Source: Beroe ovata (taxonomy: Eukaryota > Ctenophora > Nuda > Beroida > Beroidae). Taken from it: 64,000 bases of DNA. Positions 19,001-30,951 of the stretch are shown here, piece after piece (position 1 is the first letter of the stretch; each line of letters begins with the position of its first letter). Below the pieces are notes generated by a model. That model made no database searches and was not told the DNA's origin. It saw nothing but the letters and a program-made list of their open reading frames with translations. Position numbers and translations under genes: made by a program. The stretch is from assembly GCA_946803715.1 (NCBI GenBank), contig CAMPET010000044.1, positions 147,213-211,212 on the forward strand. The letters are read 5' to 3'.

Positions 19001-22000
19001 GGTGCACTGAAATGGGCATGATGTCAGACTAGCTGGGGTAAACGGGTAGAAGTTACGTCTCGCGGAGAAGAGAAGGAAGAGGGAATGTCTGGTAGAGTAG
19101 CGTGCATGATGTGCATACATAAACTGTGCACAACCTATATTATGCTGGAGGAGAAGTGATGGAATGAGAGGAATAAGATTGAGGGTATCAGAGAAATTAC
19201 TAGCGCTTGGACGGTGGCATGACAGATAACCCGCTCTCAGATCTACAAGGCTAAAAGCAGGAGCCTCGTTACCTCGTGACATTACAAATCACAAGATATT
19301 GGTATCACAAGTCTTGAGCAGCTTAGGTAATTTCTGCAAAATTTCGTAGATCCCCCATTTTATAAACAGTAGTAATATACTGGCCGGATTATTATAACAG
19401 GGAATTTCAATCCGAGAATTAAATCCCGAGTGAAATATGTAACTATTAACAGAGTTCATAGTATGACAGCATGGGATATATTCGGTATATCCACAATTTT
19501 CACAAGGCAAAGTGGGAGAAGCTAAAGAGAGAGAGAGAACTCAGAGATATTCGCAGGATGTGAGTGTGACAGTCGGAGAGTTTTGAGGATCATGTTTCAC
19601 GATCGTGGATGGAGGGGGCGGACAGATTAATATACCTCATACGGTTTTCGAAAGTTTCTATGTTTGGATTCGTTTACTTCCAGGACAACTAGTGTGTTTA
19701 AATGTTTAATAAAGAGTATGTCTGCTCGATTTTCTCGGAATTCTTCCTGGTTCTAGTGCATCAGCATGAGTCTAACAGTAATTCCCTGGTTAAATACAGG
19801 AACAGCCGTGTAGCAACGCTCGATTGCAGTCTCATATATATCATCCTATTTTCCACAATAACACCCCCCCCCTCACCCCGCCCCCCTCGCCATCCCTCTT
19901 TCCAATAACACACGGAGACACTCACCTGAGGTACTGTCGACGAGCGAAGGCTGTATCGCAGTGAGGGCACTTGTACAACTTGTCCTTGGCAGCACCCCAA
20001 GGATCAGGTTTGATGTTCGTCAGGTTCACCTTGATATCCATGAGAACTTTCTCAATGTGATCTGAGGCAGGGGCTTCTGCATGACCCTGAAACACCCGGC
20101 GTTATTATTACAGCACCCATGAGGAATAAACTGTCACACCGTGAGTGACAAGTTTTCTAATTTCCAAGTAGGGTTCATGTCAGGTGTCAATCAAGCTGAT
20201 TAGAGAATCAAGTATATTATACAGAGTGACAAATTCAGCCAACTCACCGCCATATTGCCGAGTTTCTGTCCCAGCATGCTGGGTGCTGTCTGATTAAGCA
20301 AATTGATCTGCTTGATGAAGTTCTGGTGTACTTCCATGTTGTTCCTCAGTGTTCCAGTACCCTGGCTAGTGGCGCTACTCAGCAGTCGGGCCTGTGAGGT
20401 GGCGACATTGCCAAGCAACGCACTGGGAGAAGTGGCGGCGTTCCCTAGCAACGCACTTGGGGAAGTGGCGGCGTTCCCTAGCAACGCACTGGGAGAAGTA
20501 GCTGCGTTGTTGAGGAGTGCAGCATTGTTGAAAAGGACACTGTTCTGTAACCCTGTAGCAGTAGAGGTATCATGGTGTGACGTCACAAGGGGAGAGGGGG
20601 CTAGGAGGGTCGCTGGGGAGGGACTGGAGTGGGGGGTCAGGAGACTCTGAGTGGAGAAGAGACCTTGTGGAGTGGATGTCAGTAGGTTCTGCTGGGTGAG
20701 AAGCCCGTGTGAGGGGGAGAGTTGAGAGCCGAGGATTCCTTGTGATGTAGCCAAGCTGCTGGTAGGGAGGAGTGGGTGGGAGGAAGGAGTCAGATTGAAT
20801 GATCTGGGAGTGGTGGGTTGAGGAGACGGGGTGCTGATTGCTTTGTTCAGCGCTGCTTCACTGCTCTGTACAGGACTGGTGGCAGTAACAGAGTCATGGG
20901 TGGCGGTGAAGGGAGGGAACATGGCTGTCTCAGTTGAGAATGCTTGTTGCGGGGACCGCGCTGGGGAGACTCCAGCTTCACTCTTGATCACACCCGGAGT
21001 GAACACTTTGGGAGCAACATGGTTGCTGTTGCTCGTTGCTGTGGCAACCGACTCTGAGACAGGTGTTGGTGGTGTGGAGTGGAACACTTTTTGAAGGGTA
21101 GGTACCACGGGAGGAGAGAATGGTTTCGGAACGTGGCTGTACGTTGCTGGAGTTGTTGTTCTGCTGCTGTTGAAAATGTTGCTCTGTTGCTGCGAGAGGA
21201 GGGTGGAGTAAGGGTTGCTGTTAACCTTGTGGAGGTTGCTGTAACTTAGGTAGGGCGAGAGTTGGTGAAGTTTGCTGTGAGACTTGTTCAGTTCGCTGTT
21301 CAAGTTGTTGAGTTCTATCAGCTTTAGAAGCTGGTTTGTCGTCTGAAAAGTGAGGTTTTCAGTGATTGCAATTCACAATAATTCAAGACTCGGGGTTGCT
21401 GAAATCAAACGGTTGACAACCAACCTGATTGAAAATATCTGGTTGTTGTGGCAACCCTCCCGTATTCTGTAGCATCTTGAGAAGTTTGGGGTCAACATTC
21501 GCTTCATTCACCAGGCTCTCCGTCTTCTTCACTACTTTATGGTGTGATTTCTTATCAGGGGAAGGAATAAGGGTGTTCAGGTTGTCCTTCAGAGCTATTT
21601 CCAACACCTGGAGACGAAGTTGTTCTTGTTAGATAATATTCGGATGGGAAAATATAGATCATTGTACGATAAAATCTGTCAGACTTGATGGAAGATATCG
21701 AAAATTGATTCTTCTGTTAGAGGTGTTGACCATGTTAGGAATTGAGCGTTATACCGATCCCCAAAATAGAACGGATTCTATTTCCGTAGCTTTTTTGACG
21801 TTGGCTAGGTCAAATTCGATTTAAACGTGACAGAAAACGATTATGTGGGACTAAGAATAGATAATATTTGCTTCCCACAGTACGACTTGTCATGTCAAAA
21901 TAGGAATTGAATTTTGCGATAACTATCAGGGATACCCGATGAAGTGAACTATGAGTAATATTCCCCAAGAGAGACCCCCTGACAGATTCGCTACTGCAGA

Positions 22001-24951
22001 TTTGCGCGTTTACTGTTTATCCCCCAATTTGGGGGTTGGATCGATTTTTCTCACGAATCTATCGTTCTGTCACGGAATTAATTTGCTGGAAATTATCAAA
22101 CCGATAGGTCAATTATGTACAGGAATTCCGATGCTTAATGAAAGATGTTCATTTGGACAGGCGAATTTTCAGTATCTAACGTGTTTGATGGATGTATCGG
22201 CGCATCGCGTCTTAATAGATTAAGCCAATGACGGAATCCTTCCCGAATCAATGCTATACGTCCTACTGAACGGAAATAATGAAACTCAGTGGCATACATA
22301 GACGCACCCTCCAACCCTATAGTATCTGGATGAGTGCGCTTTGCACACCCCGGTACACCCACCTCAGTCGTAATGCGCGGAGCACCTGCCCCGTACGTGC
22401 TGTCCAGTGTCTGCGTTACCACCTCCCTGATTGTATCCAGCAGTTGAGAGTAGATTGCCTGCGGAGAAGTGGCGAGTTAGTGAGGTTAGAGGGTGAGTTA
22501 TGGAGTTACTAGTTAGTGGCTTAGAGGTTAGTGGGTTAGAGGTTAGTGGGTTAGAGGCTGAGTTGGTGAGATCTGTTGTTGAAGTGATGTAAGAAAGAGT
22601 ACGTCATACATGAATAGAACCAAAAATATTTAAGCGCAGTTTTTATAGACGTGATTGAATTTGAAATACTGCTGTCCCAAGCGTTAGATGACAAAATCTA
22701 TGTCTTGTGTGATTTTCCCAACCTCACATTTTTTTTCACAGAGCGGCGAGAAAATCATGACATGAATAGGCAAGTATGCGCAACTTTTACATTCATCATC
22801 CTTTAGTTTTCTGCGTAAAATTGCGGTAATTTCCAGACGAAATACATGCAACAAGGCAAAGATTTTTCCGGAGGAAAACTGAGGCTCTAGAATGACGAAG
22901 AGTCAAAAACCATGATAACTGAAGATGATATACCTGCGCCAACGATAAGAGAAGATGACTCTTGAGCTAACGGAAAGCACTCATTTTTCAAGCCCATATG
23001 AGATGAAGCCACAACGAAATTATTTTAGTGGCATTTTAGAAAGTTAGTTAAGATATAGATATATATAGAACGTGTGTACACTACATCATATTATATATGG
23101 CAGTTTTAGGAGACTCATAATGGACTACAGTAAAAACCAACTGAGACTGTCCAATCAAGTCACGTGACACTGTCCCGAGCTCCCATTGGCTGATCACCGG
23201 CACACGAATCGTGCCCTGTATGTTCTGTAAGAAAACCATTGTTTTTCCCCAGACACGTAAGGAGCAGGAGTAATTTTTTGATACGCATTTTCTGAGCGCT
23301 TTTTGGTGTTTAGAATTAAGGCAATCAGGCGGTAGAATCGACGAGACAGATCCAACGACACCGTATCATTTCATATGGGGAGAGAGCGAGTGGGTTACAA
23401 CACTTTACAACTCCGGGGATCATTCCAATCCGTCATGATGGAATATACCCAAAACTTGTTACACTCGCCGGTAGGTATCTCACAGAGCTAATCCCGAGAA
23501 GTATTAAGGTTACATGAAATGGGGAAGAAGAAGGAAGGGGGGAGCTACAAAAACTGATCAATTCCGACTTATTACTCCATCTGTAACGATCATGAGAGTA
23601 GTATGATCATGATGAGGGCACTCTCCCTGACTGCATGCAGGGGGAGCGCAGGCTCACCAATTGCTCGCTGATGAAGAGAGCTGTAGCGAGGACTGCCATC
23701 CCACACTCCCAAACTATGAAATGAACTCAATGACTGATGCTGTACGCCAAGAATACAATGACTGATGCGCAGCGGGAAAGCTAGTAAACTGAAATGAAAG
23801 TTGAAACACTTCGTCTGAAAAAACAGTGTGTATTTAAAGCGGGAGATGAATGTCTAAAATTCTCAATGAAATCATGGTATGCGACTATCATGATGAGGTT
23901 ATCGGTCAATCACGGAAACCGAATTCCGACACCAATGACCTAAACGGGATTTCTCTCTCACTGGAGCAGATGAAATGGGCGATAAGCACAGCAGCTGGCG
24001 TGATCTGATATACTCGTTTTTTTCTATTTTTGACGGTGATAACGTTTATGGCATCTTCCCACACGACGTGTAATGAGTATGCATGACGACATTGTCGCCC
24101 ATCAGATTTCTGTGTACCAGGTTGTTACAATATCACCGGACTAGACTCAATTTCCCGCCCGTTATCAGGCTTGTTAACACCACATTTGGGAGACAGATAT
24201 TGGGGGGGGGGGCGTGGGAAAAACAGGGGGGACCAATTATCATTACATTGAAATTAGAGTGGTTATCAGAATGCATGCGTCGTGATTTCATCCCAGAGCT
24301 CTGTAAAACCACTCAATTTCACTTGTGCAGAATTTCCTCTGAATTGGCCCATAATCCTATTATGTATATCAGCGGTGTGCCAACTGCACGTGAAAGCATA
24401 AAAACTTTCATGTAAACGTTTAAGTGATTGACGTAAAATTCTGAGAAAAGGTTCGGAGTCGGATTCTAAATCAAGTGAGTCGAAATATATATCACAACAA
24501 TAGCTTCAGTCAGGCAAGATACGTCAAGTCGCTCTCCTAGCTTAGAACCATGAAACTTTCCGACTGATAATTTCGAGTTCAGTGCATCAGTTTGAGGATT
24601 TCAAGTCCTCACTCAAACCCATTCGGCTATTCACTCACCTCGTCATAGCTAGCAAAACTGTGGAGCTGAATCAAACATGACACAATCACATCACCCCGAG
24701 AAATTGGAACTGCAGTTTGCAATCCAGAAAATTTGTGTGTAAGCCTAGCTCCGCAAAAACGTGAGCGTTCATTTTCCTTAGAAATCGCGTGAGGTACCAC
24801 GCACGCGCCGTAAAAACCACTGGAAAACTTCGTGACCCCTAACGTGACCCCTAACGCAAAATATCCAATTCATTACCTTATATGGCAAGAGCAGCTCCTC
24901 ATGATCACTGATCCCCAAATCAGTTTGTGCTGTACTGTCAATCTGAGTCAT
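12799..24951 (-). CDS. Six-finger Krüppel-type C2H2 zinc-finger protein (ten exons)
   Basis: A probable nuclear DNA-binding protein of 805 residues; I do not recognise an orthologue. Exons (minus): 24877-24951, 22363-22458, 21425-21607, 20248-21342, 19926-20086, 16836-17003, 16542-16709, 15239-15338, 13588-13727, 12799-13030. All nine junctions have GT-AG sites and matching phases. Residues 1-118 are mixed helical (KAIYSQLLDTIREVVTQTL). Residues 119-483 are Ser/Thr/Pro/Gln/Asn-rich low complexity with an 11-residue repeat, as in transactivation segments. Six C2H2 fingers follow with zinc ligands C523/C526/H539/H544, C549/C552/H565/H569, C576/C579/H592/H596, C604/C607/H620/H624, C632/C635/H648/H652 and C660/C663/H676/H681. 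Only fingers 5-6 have a canonical HTGEKP linker. The tail (683-805) is Ser/Pro-rich, then acidic. ATG 24951 is the first in its exon, four bases after an acceptor, so a 5' untranslated exon must lie upstream. Confidence 0.93.
13588..13727 (-). CDS. Zinc-finger gene, exon 9
   Basis: Encodes ELISSLNPLHEGDIIPGNMS then a Ser/Pro-rich stretch to PPEKQI. Acceptor CTCCCTCAG|GAACTG, donor ATCAC|GTGAGT in phase 2; the split Thr codon is completed by exon 10. The donor overlaps a CACGTGA palindrome. Confidence 0.9.
15239..15338 (-). CDS. Zinc-finger gene, exon 8 (fingers 5-6)
   Basis: Completes finger 5 and contains the linker FQHTGEKPAK and finger 6 (CQYCPSEFVQKNQLKLHIAR, then KH). Acceptor ATCCCAG|TTTCCA, donor CACAAG|GTAAGT in phase 0. 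Confidence 0.94.
15378..15420. repeat. 14-bp tandem repeat in zinc-finger intron 8-7
   Basis: Three copies of AATCTGAGATATTT in the intron between exons 7 and 8, close to the exon 8 acceptor. Confidence 0.8.
15935..15945 (+). promoter_or_regulatory. YY1-like AAGATGGCGGC motif in zinc-finger intron
   Basis: An exact AAGATGGCGGC core, the YY1 consensus often found just after transcription starts in animals. It lies antisense within the intron between exons 7 and 8, and the ATG in it opens a short hydrophobic frame of 21 codons. Activity is not shown. Confidence 0.4.
16542..16709 (-). CDS. Zinc-finger gene, exon 7 (fingers 3-5)
   Basis: Also exactly 168 bp with the same phase pattern as exon 6. 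It encodes KTH of finger 3, all of finger 4 (CNICGKTFADKYYLRNHFSI) and finger 5 up to its first His. Acceptor TCCCACAG|GAAAAC, donor CACAG|GTACTG. Confidence 0.94.
16836..17003 (-). CDS. Zinc-finger gene, exon 6 (fingers 1-3)
   Basis: 168 bp, entered and left with a split codon. It holds the histidines of finger 1 (NHIINVH), all of finger 2 (CPECKTTFSNEEAFNAHLAL) and finger 3 up to its first His. Acceptor CTTTTTCAG|TAACCA. Confidence 0.94.
19926..20086 (-). CDS. Zinc-finger gene, exon 5 (start of finger 1)
   Basis: Encodes GHAEAPASDHIEKVLMDIKV through YKCPHCDTAFARRQYL, holding both cysteines of finger 1. Donor CTCAG|GTGAGT in phase 2, with the histidines in exon 6. Confidence 0.93.
20248..21342 (-). 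CDS. Zinc-finger gene, exon 4 (low-complexity region)
   Basis: 365 codons in phase 0, from TTNQLLKLIELNNLNSELNK to KLGNMA, acceptor TTTTCAG|ACGACA, donor ATGGCG|GTGAGT. Composition is dominated by Ser, Thr, Pro, Gln and Asn with no globular domain. It contains the in-frame SPSALLGNAAT repeat. Confidence 0.92.
20400..20510 (-). repeat. 33-bp in-frame coding repeat, three copies
   Basis: Three nearly identical 33-bp units encode SPSALLGNAAT in tandem, with degenerate flanking copies. The unit length keeps the frame, so copy number can vary without breaking the protein. Confidence 0.9.
21425..21607 (-). CDS. Zinc-finger gene, exon 3
   Basis: Sixty-one codons in phase 0, starting VLEIALKDNLNTLIPSPDKK and ending QQPDIFNQ. 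Acceptor CTCCAG|GTGTTG, donor AATCAG|GTTGGT. An 82-bp intron separates it from exon 4. Confidence 0.9.
22363..22458 (-). CDS. Zinc-finger gene, exon 2
   Basis: Thirty-two codons in phase 0, starting AIYSQLLDTIREVVTQTL and ending PRITTE, with donor ACTGAG|GTGGGT. It is probably one amphipathic helix. Confidence 0.88.
22490..22560. repeat. Tandem GTTAGTGGGTTAGA repeat in zinc-finger intron 1
   Basis: Imperfect 14-bp units close to the exon 2 acceptor (minus strand). On the coding strand it reads as CTAACCCACTAAC, which resembles repeated branch-point (CTAAC) sequences. Confidence 0.75.
24877..24951 (-). CDS. Zinc-finger gene, exon 1 (first coding)
   Basis: Encodes MTQIDSTAQTDLGISDHEEL then LLPYK, 25 codons, with donor TATAAG|GTAATG. 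The ATG is preceded by TAACGCAG|GATCA, an acceptor-like sequence, so the exon probably begins at 24955 with a short untranslated lead. Confidence 0.85.
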
Positions 24952-27900
24952 TGATCCTGCGTTAGAATTCGACTGTTAGAAAAAATCGTTACATTTGAAT
25001 TGCCTAGATGTAATTAGATAATGGTAATTGATAATGTGAGGTTAATTAGGTTAAGACAGGGTGACACGCTCCCGTCATTGATCAACTCTCTAAAAATAAC
25101 GGATTGGAGTTCGTATGACAGCTTATAGGAACGCACACGATACTACCCAGCTTATTTTAGGAGTGTTTCCGAGGAAACTAATGTTTTAATCCAATTAAAC
25201 GCAAAAACCGTGTAAATGTCCAATTCATGATCAGATAGGCTCGGTAAAAAGGCTCAACTAACGTCGCATGTATGCCGCATTATAGTCCACGCAACTTCAA
25301 CATACACACACGCACAGACAGGAAAGAAAGAGCTCAGAGACAAAATGATTGTCAAATTCTATGAACATCATACAGTAGACGTATCGCAACCTCAAAAACT
25401 AATAACTTTAAACATAAAAATGATATGGTTGGAATGCAGGGTAATAACTTGGGTAAAAAAGCTCGTTATATACCTATCGGAGTTCTCGACGCGGACTATG
25501 ATATAAGAGGATAAAGCCAGATACACATGATTCCAATGATATGCTGCGCGCGCGATCTGTTTTCTTCCGCGTACAATACGATCTTTTCCGTGGAGAAGAT
25601 GTGTATTTATAAGCTAGCTGGGTGGATGATTCGCGAAACTCCAGTCCATTGGGTGAGGCAATTTTTTCGGTGAGGACACGGGAAACAAAAGGAGAATGGG
25701 GGAGAGATGGGGGCGGGCACATAATCCACCCTCTCCATGACTCGGGAACGACACAGTGACACGAGCGAATGACAGACTTCTATAATAGCTCAGTCACGTG
25801 ATTCCCCTTGCCGAAGGATATATGACAATGAGCGAGTGGGTGAACCTATGACCGGTATCACTCGAGATCTCATATCTTCCCCGCGTATATGAGATATGAA
25901 AAACAGATCCCATGATCACTACAATACATAAGCCGGGGGAAAGAGAGAAGGCTCATGTTGGTTCTGACCAACCACAATAGCTTCTTCTGCATGATAGTAG
26001 GGAGCAAATGACAGGAATTGTTACGCGTATAAGATGACGGAGTTTGTTGACATTTTGTAACAAAACACAGACTTCCTGTTTCGTATATATGTTAGATCAG
26101 GACGAAAATAAAAGTATCGTGAAATGAGAAAGAGAAAAAGAGTGGGCATGCAGATTGCAGGATGAACTTTCTAAAAGTCAGACCTATATCTATTATACGA
26201 CTTTGGGAATGAGGATTGCAATATTTTTGTCGGGGAAGAGCAATGAATAATAGGTGGACCATAAAAAGACGTGAGAATGACGTGCACGGAGATCCGTCGA
26301 GAAAAAAGAGTTCGGGATCGCTCATTCTCGAGAGTCTGGAGAAAACATCTGAGCGAAAACTGAGATGCCATCTTTTTATGGGTTGACCAGAGCGTAGGAT
26401 CAGATGTTTAACAACAACCTGACAAAGCATATCATGATACACACACAGCATCGACAGCCGAGTCCACAAGGAACAAACACCGATAAGTGGACCGTCTGTA
26501 ACTTGTGAATACGATATGAGTAGTGCAACTTGCAAGCTCGCCGAAACACCAAATATGAGGAATTGGTCCAAGATAATCTAAAAACATCATTTATTCCACG
26601 ATACTACATAAGCACCCCTCCCCTCCTCCTATGTATGAGGGGGGAGTAACGTCATCTGTTTCATGTGCCTAGTATACCATTATGTATCCAATTCCCACTT
26701 ATAGTAGATTATATCCTTGAAATTTATAGTGCTAAAATATCAGATCAGCTCGATGATCGTGGCCAGAATACGGAGGCAACAGAGTTTGAGCAATAGTCGA
26801 GTACAGCTATGATCAATAACCATTATACCTCACATTGCTAGTAACATGGCCATGCTAGAATTGATCATGGCTAATCCGAATCAGTGGATTTGCAAAGACA
26901 TCCTATCCTAGATCTCGTAGAGTTCCGACCAAATCGATCGTGGTCAAGACACTGTGATCGGGATCATGGTCAAGAGACCGTGGCGGAAATGCTTCCATGC
27001 AGAAATGCACGCATCAATCAAACTATATCAGAAAAACGGGATTTCAGATAAAAATGTGTTATTATCATGTCTCAAACTGTGCAGACACCATCTGTAAAAC
27101 TGAAACATAGTTTTACCCGGACATCATTAATAAATCGATCAATCACATGTTGGAAACGCTCGACTGACAACCAATCCGCGTGGAGGAACCGTTCACGTGA
27201 CCGTGACTTGGCCAGTGGCGTGAAATTATGATCGTTAATTAAAAAAACTACGTGTGTTTGACTTGTTAAACGCTAAAAAGGATCGAAATTCTCGCACGGA
27301 AACCACACGACCGATGAGGTTCATAGTCACTGCAGTCACGTGGTAAAAACGGCGCGTAGCTCAAGCGCGACATGTTAATCAGTTTGACCATGACAATCAT
27401 TGCCATCTAGCATGTCCGGACATATTACGATGACACCATCGCAAAACTGTAGCGTGTCGCACTCGCACAAGCGGAAAGAGCGAAATTCGTTTTTGCGGAG
27501 TAGAAAAGTTGAGAAACCAAATATCATAAACGATGTTATTAATGACGGGATGATGATCATTATAAAATTAACGGATAAAAGGGGTAATTAAATACCAAAA
27601 ATTGCACTTCTCGCTGCGAAGAGAGATTCGCATGATGGATATGACGGATATTATATACACGCTATGACCATGTGTTATATATATGAGCTCGCGGCAGCCG
27701 CAAGAGGAAATCTATGATAATTAGGCATAATTTTAATGAGGAAGCGAGGAAATATCCTGAGATGAGACTCACACCCCACAGCAATCAATGTGGTTTATCA
27801 AGCATACATATGACAGGTTTCAACTTCTGGACAATGGTTTTGCGCCCAGGTCCCATGAACAAGGTAACACAATGGGAACGCTGAATAACCGGAAGCAGTT

Positions 27901-28757
27901 TTAAACACATGCCATTGTGATAGTTGTGTGTGCATGAATCACACGGCTGATCAAACAATGTCTTGGTGACAATACTGCCAAATCACAAGAGAAGCAGTTA
28001 ATGAGAGTTTTGCTGATCAATATCATATATACGATACTGACAGGTCAATATAGTCAGTCTGTCAAGAACAAATCACGGTCTGAAACGATCTATTCGATAG
28101 ACACAATATGGGGAACCTCTCACGTTGAACAAAGGGGGGGGGGAGGGGGGAATAACCGCAAAAATGTTGTCGCGGAAATTGTTTTTGGGACACACATCAG
28201 CTCTTTTTTTGCCATTTTGAGAAGCAGCGATTTTGAAGCACCAACATGAGTGAAACACGTCATGATCGTCGTGACATGGCAGTTCGCATGGAGCCCGAAT
28301 ATATCGGTCGGGAAAATTCGTCAAGTAAAGAGAACTTCCATCGAGAAGGATTACTTTATCTCGAGCAACGAAAAGCAGTATGAAAAACAAGAGTGGGCGC
28401 ACTCACACACCAATTATAGTGGCGTGCAGCGTGAAACAATTCCCGCCATATGTCAGATAGGAAGAGTAGGGAAGTGTGAACGGTTCCCCAATTATCACAC
28501 ACACTAAATGTATTTGAGAGGGGGGATCAAACTGTCACATCCCAGCCTCGGTGCCAGACAAAAAGTCTAAAATCGTGGGATAAATACTAAAAAGTGTCGT
28601 TATTTCGGAGTCGTGAGGAAGATGGAAGCACTATGGAAGAAATGGGACCCGACTGGTTTCCTGAACCTGGGGTTGTAACTTGTACACAGATCTGGAAGAT
28701 AGAAGGCTGGAATTGTAACAGTGTGCGCCGTATATTGAATGGGCGGCGTGATTTTGG

Positions 28758-28817
28758 CACAAACAAACACAAACACACAAGCACACACAAACACACAGGC
28801 ACACACACACACACACA
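28758..28817. repeat. CA-rich microsatellite
   Basis: (AAACACAC)-type units grading into (AC)9. Open frames crossing it on both strands are artefacts of the repeat. Confidence 0.9.
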
Positions 28818-30907
28818 ATACGCTGGGGTAGTCTCTACTGTAGCATGGGGAACAATAAACCCATGTGCAAGCTTGCAAAGGGATCACGCCGACATACCGC
28901 ACTAATTCTGCAGAGAGAATAGAGAAGAGTACTATTATACAGAACCAGGGTCAGTCATGGTCCACACTGTGTGTGTGTGTGGGTGTGTGGTCGAACAATG
29001 GTCGACCAGGATGAGGTCGTGCGTGTTGTTGAAGTGTCGGGTGGAGAAATAACGCCTCGTTCCAAAAACGCCGGACTTTATCTGAGTACAAATTCTAACG
29101 CATCGAGTTAATATTAATCTTCCAACTCAGGCAAGTAACTGGCAAGTCACGCCACGTGAGTCCGCAGCGCGCGTTCCGATTGGTGAGCGGGCATTGATCG
29201 GACCATGTGATTGGTTAAGGAAATGTTGAGGTCTAATCGGATGGATCGCATGATTACTGAGACTAAAATTTCAATTAATTTGGCTTGTTTGTTACCAGGT
29301 GAAGAGCACGTGAGGGTCGTTATGACGACCGTTCAGTAAATACCAGTAAAACCCTACTGGTTGAAGGTCCCCGGCTCATTGGTGATGCGGGCACACGTGA
29401 CCGGGATACCGCTCTCCCATTGGCTAACAATGGTGCACGTGACACGATTTCAACTAATTGCAGCACACATGATCTGCACGTGGTGTAGCGCGTGATGGTA
29501 GGGCTCAGACAGCCTCCAATAAAAGCGGAGAGACGGGAAATAGAAGAGTAAAAAACGGAGAAGAACTTAAACATACCTACCAGTCGTGGCCCCTTGTAAC
29601 AAGCTAATACATGATAATGCACCATCATGAACAACAGGTCGGGGACGAAGCTATATAAACCGGGATATAATTGAAAAAAGAAGAAGAGGATGATGATGAT
29701 GGTCGAGGAGAGTATGAGCTGATCTTGCTGTGTATGAGAAAGAGGGCGGAAATTGACATGGCACGTGTTCTCCGGCCAGCTGTCAATTCCGGGCTGTATA
29801 TATCGGGATTTATTAATCTACTTGATCATCAGGGTGTGCGGCGTTCATCGACACCGTGACAGCTTGACAAAGTAAACAAGATAAAAGTGGTTCTCTGTGT
29901 TAATCATGGCACACGCGCGGGCACCGGCTGCTGCGAGAGTACGCGTTCCCTCACGCTTGCCACGTGGCAAATATATCACGTGATGTCAATCATATATTCG
30001 AGCTGGGGCTACTGGATTGTCAGGGTGCAACTCTCTCTGTGTGATGATTCACCCTTCCTGTCAGGCTCCGTCGCAAAGTTATTGTTGATAGTTCGTAGTA
30101 CTCGTCATATCTGGCGGACATGCGCAAAAACGGGTGATGATCTCAGGGGCAAGGAATTACGCGGTCGAGTAATCGTACTCAATTATATACTATAGTATCG
30201 AGTAGTAGAGTGGCAAAACACACAAAACTAACAATTCGTAATCGGGTTTTTGAGGTGCCGCAAGGGGGGACAGGCTCGGGACTTTGATGACCACTGAGCA
30301 TATCATAATCTATAATAATTGACCTAATCAAAAACGACTGGAAATATACCTCCAGGGTTATGTAATCGCGCCCTATCTATTCCGGGACACTGACAAATTT
30401 TCAAGGAGGGAGGGTCAAAGCAGAAATGTGCGGGGGTCCAGGGTGCTAATCCCTGATTAGACTAGGAACACCCATTGTAATTGTCCACAATCTGTAACAA
30501 CCAGTCGATAATTTCACACAAAAATTCCCTTCGCGACACTCACGAGTTATGTCATCCCACTTGTCGGTTCCTATATATTCGTTTAGAGATAAGGCACGGC
30601 GCGGTGCAAGATTAATTGTCCCCAGGGAAATTTCCACCCGCACGACTTGGAATTCTAGTATAACTTGAACTACGCCCTTATTACGATATTTACGCCATGT
30701 GTGTTTGTTTGTGTGGGATGTTTGTGTAAGTTGTTTGTGCACCCCTGCTGACAATAGCACAGTTTCCGTCAGCTGAATGTGTGCTCGGTCAGTGCTGCAG
30801 TGGTAATTGTACTAATCGTACTCTGTATCTCATTACATATCATCTTATGTGGGCACTGGTCGATTCCCAGCAGCAGCACAGTGCAGTGTTCCTGCAGTTA
30901 CAAGCAG

Positions 30908-30951
30908 AACAAACAAAAACACACAAACACAAACACACACAAACACACAAA
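30908..30951. repeat. CA-rich microsatellite
   Basis: Mixed ACAAACACACAAAC units, followed about 80 bp later by a second short run at 31028-31052. Confidence 0.85.

Noticed and set aside
18809-19282. 157-codon minus-strand frame
   Set aside because: It lies in the intron between zinc-finger exons 5 and 6, with no domain and no need for it in the phase chain.
26092-26571. 159-codon minus-strand frame
   Set aside because: Despite its length it shows no domain, and its composition is like the surrounding AT-rich DNA; an overlapping second frame is equally plausible by chance.
28587-28905. Cysteine- or threonine-rich frames around 28.7 kb
   Set aside because: They are CA/TG microsatellite read-through on both strands.
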